Source: JBGSLN01 sp041740675 (lineage in GTDB: Bacteria > Pseudomonadota > Gammaproteobacteria > JBGSLN01). Taken from it: a stretch of 12,411 bases of DNA. This document shows, one piece after another, positions 7,740-12,411 of this stretch. The DNA lies in NCBI GenBank assembly GCA_041740675.1, contig JBGSLN010000058.1:1-12411 (forward strand), written 5' to 3'. Position numbers and translations under genes: made by a program. The notes under the pieces were generated by a model, which saw nothing but the letters and a program-made list of their open reading frames with translations, ran no database searches and was not told the origin of the DNA. Numbering within the stretch: the stretch's first letter is position 1; each line of letters opens with the position of its first letter.

Positions 7740-8137
7740 CTATTTTTTACCGAGCTCGGGTCACGCAATTCAACCTCATTGCCCTCTGGATCTTTAATAT
7801 AGCATGAATAACTAAGTCCTGTAGCACCATAGCGAGTCCCATATCTTTCTGGTGTTATATTAAAATTCGCTAAATAAAGCTTGAGCATTTCATAATCAAA
7901 GTCTTTTATATTTAAGCAAAAATGCTCCATGTTTTTTTGGTTTTGATTAATTAAATGATTTTGCTCAACGAGATCAATTAAAGAATCTCCTGCTCGTAGC
8001 TGTATTAACTTTATTTTAGGTTGTTCTCGCTCAATTTGGCAACCTAAAATTTCACAATAAAAAAATATCATTTCTTTAATTTTTGTTGTAAGTAAAACGA
8101 TATGATCAATTCTTTGTATTATTATTATTTTTTTCAT
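7736..8137 (-). CDS. Glyoxalase/bleomycin-resistance fold (VOC) metalloprotein
   Basis: A 133-residue single-domain VOC protein when started at ATG8137, which has AGAGAGAAG directly before it. A 16-residue upstream extension (from 8185) lies in mgtC-family coding sequence and has no VOC similarity, so it is rejected. The paired beta-alpha-beta modules begin RIDHIVLL (9-16) and MEHFCLNI (70-77), and the end is DPEGNEVELRD (116-126). Candidate metal ligands are His12, Glu58, His72 and Glu123. RYGATGLSYSCYIKDPEGN resembles glyoxalase-domain proteins of the GLOD5 type; the substrate is unknown. It overlaps the upstream MgtC-like gene by 32 nt, so it is probably translated from the same message. 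Its TAA overlaps the TAG of the converging MATE gene. Confidence 0.88.
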   Translation of the reverse strand: MKKIIIIQRIDHIVLLTTKIKEMIFFYCEILGCQIEREQPKIKLIQLRAGDSLIDLVEQNHLINQNQKNMEHFCLNIKDFDYEMLKLYLANFNITPERYGTRYGATGLSYSCYIKDPEGNEVELRDPSSVKNS

Positions 8138-8606
8138 CTTCTCTCTTTTGCTTATTAAGCCGTCGGCGGCGTACGCTAATAGCACTTAGACCTGGAATGG
8201 TAGGAGATGCTAATAAAATTAACATAAAAAATGTGGTCAGCATGGCAATGGAATACATCCCAAACGCAATAACAATACCAATCGCTGAGGTAGCCCAAAG
8301 TGAAGCTGCTGTGGTCAAACCTATGGTATTGAGTCCTTCTTTAAAAATTACGCCTGCGCATAAAAACCCTATGCCTGATGCAACTTGTGCTGCAATGCGT
8401 GTAGGATCAAATGAACTCTGGAAATAATTAAATCCTCCTGGATGTACTGAAGCAATACCAAATAAACAAGATCCTAAACAGACAGCAGCATAGGTACGAA
8501 CCCCAGCTGGACTATTATGGTATTCTCGTTCATAACCAATTACACCACCTAATAAAAATGAAAAACATACTTTTCCCATCGCAATGACATCAAAATCTAA
8601 AAACAC
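8106..8606 (-). CDS. MgtC/SapB family membrane protein, short form
   Basis: A 166-residue inner-membrane protein with about four to five hydrophobic segments. The MgtC core is clear: LLGGVIGYEREYHNSPAGVRT at 18-38, DPTRIAAQVASGIGF at 67-81, AGVI at 84-87, and GLTTAASLWATSAIGI at 96-111. In intracellular pathogens MgtC proteins help growth at low Mg and inside macrophages, in Salmonella by inhibiting the F1Fo ATP synthase. This protein lacks the soluble C-terminal domain of Salmonella MgtC and ends in a basic tail (RRRR, then NNNN), like the shorter SapB-type homologues, so function should not be assumed equal. The start is GTG8606, supported by GGAGA at 8613-8617 six bases upstream; the next in-frame ATG (8579) has no ribosome site. 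It forms an operon with the VOC gene. Confidence 0.92.
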   Translation of the reverse strand: MFLDFDVIAMGKVCFSFLLGGVIGYEREYHNSPAGVRTYAAVCLGSCLFGIASVHPGGFNYFQSSFDPTRIAAQVASGIGFLCAGVIFKEGLNTIGLTTAASLWATSAIGIVIAFGMYSIAMLTTFFMLILLASPTIPGLSAISVRRRRLNKQKREDEKNNNNTKN

Positions 8607-8612
8607 GATTTG

Positions 8613-8617
8613 TCTCC
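8613..8617 (-). promoter_or_regulatory. Ribosome binding site that fixes the GTG start of the MgtC-like gene
   Basis: GGAGA on the minus strand, within TTGGAGAC, lies 6 nt before GTG at 8606-8604. It decides in favour of the GTG over the internal ATG at 8579. Confidence 0.75.
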
Positions 8618-8622
8618 AACAT

Positions 8623-8635
8623 GAAGTAATACTTC
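8623..8635. repeat. 13-bp perfect palindrome upstream of the MgtC-like gene
   Basis: GAAGTA-A-TACTTC lies a few bases before the ribosome site of the MgtC-like gene, in the 84-bp gap after the aldehyde dehydrogenase gene. It could be an operator or a small leader hairpin. No clear -10/-35 pair was found around it, and chance is possible in AT-rich sequence. Confidence 0.35.
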
Positions 8636-8662
8636 TTAATAAAGATTGTTTTTGTAGGATCA

Positions 8663-8681
8663 GAGCGTCAATATGACGCTC
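8663..8681. terminator. Hairpin at the end of the ThDP-enzyme/glutamate-synthase/aldehyde-dehydrogenase operon
   Basis: GAGCGTCA at 8663-8670 and TGACGCTC at 8674-8681 form a perfect 8-bp, GC-rich stem with a 3-nt loop, starting 9 nt after the aldehyde dehydrogenase stop codon. No U-run follows on the minus strand, so it is a terminator-like or 3'-end-stabilising hairpin rather than a textbook intrinsic terminator. Confidence 0.5.
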
Positions 8682-8690
8682 CTTGCTATT

Positions 8691-10058
8691 TTAATACACC
8701 ATCACCGTTTTTGTATTCATAAATGCATGGATGCCTTCAGCAGATAATTCACGTCCATAGCCAGATTCTTTAATTCCGCCAAACGGCAATCGTGGATCAG
8801 AGGCGACATAACCATTGACAGCACAAGCTCCTGCTTGAATAATTTGTGCAGCTATTTTTTCACCTTTAGCTAAATCTTTAGTAAAAACAGCACCAGCAAG
8901 GCCATATGAGGTATCATTGGCGATTTTTAGAGCTTCAGCTTCATCTTTAACATTAATAAAGCACATCACTGGGCCAAATAATTCTTGTTCATAAGCAGGC
9001 ATGCCTGGTTTTACATTATCCAATATAGTAGGCGGATAATAATAACCCTCACGTTTAGGTATTTCACCTCCCATGAGTAATTTTGCACCTGCTTTGATGC
9101 TTTCTTCTACTTGATTATGCAATTCATCCCGTAAATCAGCTCTTGCCATTGGGCCAAAATTACATTTTTCATCACTAGGATTACCCATTTCATACCGTTT
9201 AATTTTTTCTAATACCAACTTTTTAAATTTATCTTGAATTCCACCCACTAAAATAACTCGTTTTGCAGCAATGCAAACTTGTCCGCTATTACTCATTCGT
9301 GAATAAACACAAGCTTCAGCTGCTTTTTCCAAATCGGCATCATCAAGAATAATATAAGGATCACTACCGCCTAACTCCAACACAACCTTTTTCAAGGATT
9401 TAGCTGCTTCTGCACCCACTGCACTGCCCGCTCGAGCACTACCAGTTAATGTAACTCCAATCACTTTTTTATTTTGAATAACTTTTGCTGCGCCTTCATT
9501 GTCTAGAATGAGAGTCCGAAATAAATTATGTGGAAAACCTGCTAATTGAAATACTTCTTCAATTGCAAGTGCTGCACCGGTTGATATGGGTGCATGTTTT
9601 AATAACCCAGCATTACCCGCCATAAGTGTTGGAGCAGCAAATCGAAACACTTGCCAGAATGGGAAATTCCACGGCATGATAGCAAATACAATGCCCATAG
9701 GTTGATAAGTCACATAACTTTTAGCCAATTCAGTTTTAATGGCTCGTGGTTTTAAATATTCTTCAGTATGATCTGCATAATGTTCACATACCCAGACACA
9801 TTTTTTTATTTCACCTGTCGCCGCACTGATTGGTTTACCCATTTCATCAGAAATAATTTTTGCATATTTATCGATATTTTTAGTCAAAACAGCTGCAGCT
9901 TTATGCATCTTTTCTGCGCGCTGTGCTATTGGAACATCCTTCCAACTTAAATAATCTTGATGTGAATCATTAATAATCTTTTCAACTTCAGCCTTAGTAA
10001 ACTCTTGATATTTCTTAATTAACTTACCTGTTGCTGGATTTATTGTTTCTATTGTCAT
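8691..10058 (-). CDS. sad: Succinate-semialdehyde dehydrogenase, Sad/YneI-like aldehyde dehydrogenase
   Basis: Oxidises an aldehyde, most likely succinic semialdehyde, to the acid with NAD(P). With ATG8 at position 10058 it has 455 residues, close to E. coli Sad (YneI, about 462). Catalytic features: Asn131 in PWNFPFWQV, cofactor Lys154 in LLKHA, TGS at 205-207, general base Glu228 in ELGGSDP, nucleophile Cys262 in GQVCIAAKR, and Glu359 in QELFGPV. GNAGLLKHAP, ELGGSDP, the GQVC-AAKR block, GPMAR-DLRDELH-QVE and the FGG-K-SG-GREL end closely track Sad as I recall it. The start is ATG10058 with AAGAGGGA at 10066-10073; a longer reading from 10136 would run into the preceding gene and is rejected. 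It lies 16 nt after the glutamate-synthase-like gene and is the last gene of the operon. Confidence 0.92.
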   Translation of the reverse strand: MTIETINPATGKLIKKYQEFTKAEVEKIINDSHQDYLSWKDVPIAQRAEKMHKAAAVLTKNIDKYAKIISDEMGKPISAATGEIKKCVWVCEHYADHTEEYLKPRAIKTELAKSYVTYQPMGIVFAIMPWNFPFWQVFRFAAPTLMAGNAGLLKHAPISTGAALAIEEVFQLAGFPHNLFRTLILDNEGAAKVIQNKKVIGVTLTGSARAGSAVGAEAAKSLKKVVLELGGSDPYIILDDADLEKAAEACVYSRMSNSGQVCIAAKRVILVGGIQDKFKKLVLEKIKRYEMGNPSDEKCNFGPMARADLRDELHNQVEESIKAGAKLLMGGEIPKREGYYYPPTILDNVKPGMPAYEQELFGPVMCFINVKDEAEALKIANDTSYGLAGAVFTKDLAKGEKIAAQIIQAGACAVNGYVASDPRLPFGGIKESGYGRELSAEGIHAFMNTKTVMVY

Positions 10059-10065
10059 AAGTCTG

Positions 10066-10073
10066 TCCCTCTT
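10066..10073 (-). promoter_or_regulatory. Ribosome binding site fixing the aldehyde dehydrogenase start
   Basis: AAGAGGGA on the minus strand, 7 nt before ATG10058, lies between the two genes and shows that translation starts at 10058 rather than at upstream in-frame codons. A near-identical AAGAGGG precedes the upstream gene (11662-11668). Confidence 0.8.
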
Positions 10074-10074
10074 G

Positions 10075-11652
10075 TTAGAATTTATCAGGGTTAGCTGTTT
10101 CCCAAGCTTCTTTAAACGAGTCGGGAATTGGGCCATCTAATAATTGCCTTGGTTTTAAAAATTCATAAATCTCGTCATAATGTTTGATTATCGATGGGCT
10201 GATTACTTTATAAATATAACTAGCATTTAAATCAGCAATTTTGCTAAGTCCAGCAGCGCCCAATACTTCGCGAAAACTTTTTAAGGTATTACGATGAAAG
10301 TTTGCTACTCGAGGTGCTTTATCATCAACATTCAATGCATAGACTCGATCAGGTTTTTGAGTTGCAACACCCGTTGGACATAAATTATTATGGCAGCGTC
10401 TTGATTGAACACACCCAAGAGCGAACATCATACCCCGCGCTGAATTACACATATCAGCTCCCAACGCCATTTTACAAATAATATCGAACCCAGAAATAAT
10501 TTTGCCGCTTGAAATAATTCGAATATGTTCCCGCAATCCTACACCTACTAATGCATTATGCACAAACACTAATCCTTCATTTAAAGGGACACCAACAAAA
10601 TCAACAAATTCAACCGGTGCTGCACCTGTACCACCTTCAGCACCATCAACAGTAATAAAATCAGGATAGATACCTGTTTCCAACATAGCTTTACAAACGC
10701 CTAAAAATTCATTGCGTTTACCAATACATAATTTGAATCCCACTGGCTTGCCATCGGTCAAAACTCGCAAGCGAGTAATAAATTGTAATAATTCTCTGGG
10801 TGTGGAAAATTCTGTGTGGTAAGGAGGCGATAGTACATTTTTCCCCATTTCTACATGCCGAATTTCTGCAATTTCAGGAGTAATTTTTGCAGCAAGTAAT
10901 AAACCGCCATGGCCAGGTTTTGCCCCTTGTGAAATTTTTATTTCTATCATTTTTACTTGATCAACATTTGCTTTTTCTTTAAAAAGCTTTTCATCAAATC
11001 TACCTTCTTTAGTACGACAACCAAAATAAGCGGTCCCTAATTGCCACACTACATCGCCACCTTCTTGTAAATGATATTTACTTAAACCACCTTCACCAGT
11101 ATTGTGATAAAAATTTCCCATTTTTGCGCCACGATTCAATGCACGAATAGCATTTTTACTAATTGCACCAAAACTCATAGCAGAAATATTAAAACGAGAA
11201 GCATCGTAGGGTTGTTTACATTGAGGGCCACCCACTATAATTCGCGTTTCTGATTCATGTACTTCTCTGGGTGCCATAGAATGAGTAATTGAATCAAAAC
11301 CAGGTTCATGTACATCACGTTGTGTGCCAAAGGGCAAAGTATCCAAAATATTTTTTGCTCGATTATAAACTAATTCTCTTTCTTCACGGCTAAATGGTTT
11401 GCCATTAGTATTTGATTCAATGAAATATTGTTGTATTTGTGGTCGAAAATATTGCATTAAAAACCGCAAATGTCCAACGATGGGATATAATCGTAAAATA
11501 TTGCGTTTCTTTTGTAGAATGTCATACATTCCAAGTAAAAAAAATGGCACTAGAATAATTAGTAAATATAAAATATCATCCCAATATTGCGAAACAATTG
11601 CAACAAATCCAAAAAGGATAATTGATAACACCCAAAATAATCGCCTTACCAT
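10075..11652 (-). CDS. Membrane-anchored FMN/[3Fe-4S] glutamate-synthase-like protein (GltB central domain, YerD-like)
   Basis: A 525-residue protein. Residues about 5-22 and 27-44 are two hydrophobic segments, predicted to anchor the protein in the inner membrane. The rest is the FMN-binding (beta/alpha)8 domain of glutamate synthase: NISAMSFGAISKNAIRALNRGA at 155-176, GEGGLSKYH at 186-194, KPGHGGLL at 245-252, DGAEGGTGAAP at 336-346 and SSGKI at 381-385. Cys414, Cys420 and Cys425 (C-x5-C-x4-C in GCVQSRRCHNNLCP) match the [3Fe-4S] ligands of GltB. The glutaminase domain and the C-terminal beta-helix of full GltB are absent, so ammonia source, electron donor and even reaction are unknown; Bacillus YerD has this architecture. 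ATG11652 has AAGAGGG at 11662-11668. Genes on both sides lie within 14-16 nt, so it belongs to one operon with the ThDP enzyme and the aldehyde dehydrogenase. Confidence 0.92.
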   Translation of the reverse strand: MVRRLFWVLSIILFGFVAIVSQYWDDILYLLIILVPFFLLGMYDILQKKRNILRLYPIVGHLRFLMQYFRPQIQQYFIESNTNGKPFSREERELVYNRAKNILDTLPFGTQRDVHEPGFDSITHSMAPREVHESETRIIVGGPQCKQPYDASRFNISAMSFGAISKNAIRALNRGAKMGNFYHNTGEGGLSKYHLQEGGDVVWQLGTAYFGCRTKEGRFDEKLFKEKANVDQVKMIEIKISQGAKPGHGGLLLAAKITPEIAEIRHVEMGKNVLSPPYHTEFSTPRELLQFITRLRVLTDGKPVGFKLCIGKRNEFLGVCKAMLETGIYPDFITVDGAEGGTGAAPVEFVDFVGVPLNEGLVFVHNALVGVGLREHIRIISSGKIISGFDIICKMALGADMCNSARGMMFALGCVQSRRCHNNLCPTGVATQKPDRVYALNVDDKAPRVANFHRNTLKSFREVLGAAGLSKIADLNASYIYKVISPSIIKHYDEIYEFLKPRQLLDGPIPDSFKEAWETANPDKF

Positions 11653-11666
11653 AAATCAAAACCCTC

Positions 11667-12411
11667 TTAATGAGATACAATATCACCCAAATGTTTGGTT
11701 AATTTCATATTTTCTGCATAATCAATCGGTACAATGATCACACTTGGTTTATCTGTCACTTGAAAAGCACGTTCCAAAACTGCAACTGTATCTTTCGTTT
11801 TACTAATGCGTTCACTATGACAACCAAATGCTTCTGCTAATTTTACTAAATCAGGATTTTGTAAATCTACATGTGAATATTTTCCATAGGAAGCTTCTTG
11901 TTTCCATTTGATAAGTCCATAATGATCATCATCCCAAACAATCACCACTATTGGCAGCTTTAAGTCAACAGCAGTCACGAGTGCTTGAATACTCATCATA
12001 AAACCACCATCACCACAAAGTGCTACTACTTTTATATTTGGGTATAAACGTTTTGCGGCAACTGCTCCTGGGATTGCGCCTCCCATTGAACAAAATCCAT
12101 TGTAAATAAAACAGGTTTTTGATTGATAGGTTTGATATTGTCGCGCTACCCACATTTTATGTGCGCCTACATCACTAATTAAAATATCATCATTTGCAAG
12201 CACTGATCGAAGATCACTCAAGAAACGTTGAGGTTTAATTGGAAATCCTTCATCATGATTATACGCATTTAATTCCTGAGAAATTCGCGCTTGAATACCT
12301 AGGAATATTTTTTTATCTTTTTTATGTGATTCAGTTAATTTAGCATTAATTTCAGCTAATATGCCTTTGATATTACCTACTAACTCTACATCTGGAATAT
12401 AACTTTTATCC
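11667..12411 (-). CDS. Acetolactate-synthase-like ThDP-dependent enzyme, C-terminal 247 residues; 5' end outside window
   Basis: The frame is open from the window edge (first full codon 12410-12408) to TAA at 11667-11669, so any start near 12221 is only internal. The visible part is the end of the middle domain and the pyrophosphate-binding domain of the POX/AHAS superfamily. ISDVGAHKMW, GFCSMGGAIPGA, the ThDP/Mg motif beginning GDGGF and closing VWDDDHYGLIKW, and the end VPIDYAENMKL resemble catabolic acetolactate synthase (AlsS). AlsS has W-N-D at the motif end; here it is W-D-D, keeping the second Asp that ligates Mg but changing the preceding Asn. The AlsS Y-x-M-V after it is replaced by YGLI, in the region that shapes the substrate pocket. 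Acetolactate formation is therefore uncertain; 2-oxo-acid decarboxylation is an alternative supported by the aldehyde dehydrogenase downstream. Confidence 0.85.
   Translation of the reverse strand, partial: DKSYIPDVELVGNIKGILAEINAKLTESHKKDKKIFLGIQARISQELNAYNHDEGFPIKPQRFLSDLRSVLANDDILISDVGAHKMWVARQYQTYQSKTCFIYNGFCSMGGAIPGAVAAKRLYPNIKVVALCGDGGFMMSIQALVTAVDLKLPIVVIVWDDDHYGLIKWKQEASYGKYSHVDLQNPDLVKLAEAFGCHSERISKTKDTVAVLERAFQVTDKPSVIIVPIDYAENMKLTKHLGDIVSH

Noticed and set aside
8128..8137. A-AAA-AAT slippery heptamer at the end of the MgtC-like frame, possible programmed frameshift fusing it to the VOC protein
   Set aside because: The VOC frame is +1 relative to the MgtC-like frame. A -1 slip, as this heptamer would give, meets TAA at once, and the VOC gene has its own ATG and ribosome site, so ordinary overlap is simpler.
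8138..8185. Longer N-terminus (16 extra residues) for the VOC protein
   Set aside because: The extension lies in MgtC-like coding sequence, has no VOC similarity, and ATG8137 carries its own AGAGAGAAG site.
10059..10136. N-terminal extension of 26 residues for the aldehyde dehydrogenase
   Set aside because: It would overlap the end of the glutamate-synthase-like gene; the family starts at the MTIETINPATG position and a good ribosome site precedes that ATG.
11399..11737. Plus-strand open frame with CxxC-like cysteines (CCICGRKYC) opposite the glutamate-synthase-like gene
   Set aside because: The zinc-ribbon-like look comes from the complement of the conserved coding sequence and membrane anchor; no ribosome site or coherent domain.

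Overview
The window is AT-rich (mid-30s % G+C by eye) and densely packed with protein-coding genes. No tRNA, rRNA, CRISPR array, insertion sequence or phage gene was seen. Several gene types point to a gammaproteobacterium, most plausibly a Legionella/Coxiella-like member of the Legionellales: a diaminopimelate decarboxylase closest to the bifunctional aspartokinase-decarboxylase type, an Uup-type ABC-F protein, an E. coli Sad-like aldehyde dehydrogenase, and a small secreted cysteine-rich lectin-like protein. The taxonomic placement is inference from family resemblance and base composition only.

Layout. (1) Positions 1-1501, plus strand: the C-terminal part of a diaminopimelate decarboxylase (lysine/peptidoglycan precursor), then a classical short-chain dehydrogenase. 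(2) 1655-1939, plus strand: a small exported six-cysteine protein resembling the MVL mannan-binding lectin domain, probably with its own promoter. (3) 2013-3776, minus strand: uup, with a strong promoter whose -35 box lies in a palindrome. (4) 4054-7739, plus strand: a tight three-gene operon of a 14-segment MFS exporter, a Sfp-type phosphopantetheinyl transferase (17-nt overlap with the exporter) and a MATE exporter (3-nt to 4-nt gap). It looks like the activation and export arm of a carrier-protein-based product whose synthase is not in the window. (5) 7736-8606, minus strand: an MgtC/SapB membrane protein translationally coupled to a glyoxalase-fold (VOC) protein; the latter overlaps the MATE stop codon tail-to-tail. 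(6) 8691-12411, minus strand: a three-gene operon of an acetolactate-synthase-like ThDP enzyme (partial, cut by the window end), a membrane-anchored FMN/[3Fe-4S] glutamate-synthase-like protein, and a Sad-type succinate-semialdehyde dehydrogenase, ending at a hairpin.

The most interesting reading is region 6. A ThDP decarboxylase annotated by homology as acetolactate synthase, in one operon with a succinate-semialdehyde dehydrogenase, is the arrangement shown in cyanobacteria to bypass 2-oxoglutarate dehydrogenase (2-oxoglutarate to succinic semialdehyde to succinate). Here a glutamate-synthase-type domain, whose family handles 2-oxoglutarate and glutamate, sits between the two. This is a testable hypothesis, not a demonstrated pathway. 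Region 4, an export and carrier-activation cassette, and the lectin-like protein are the next most interesting.
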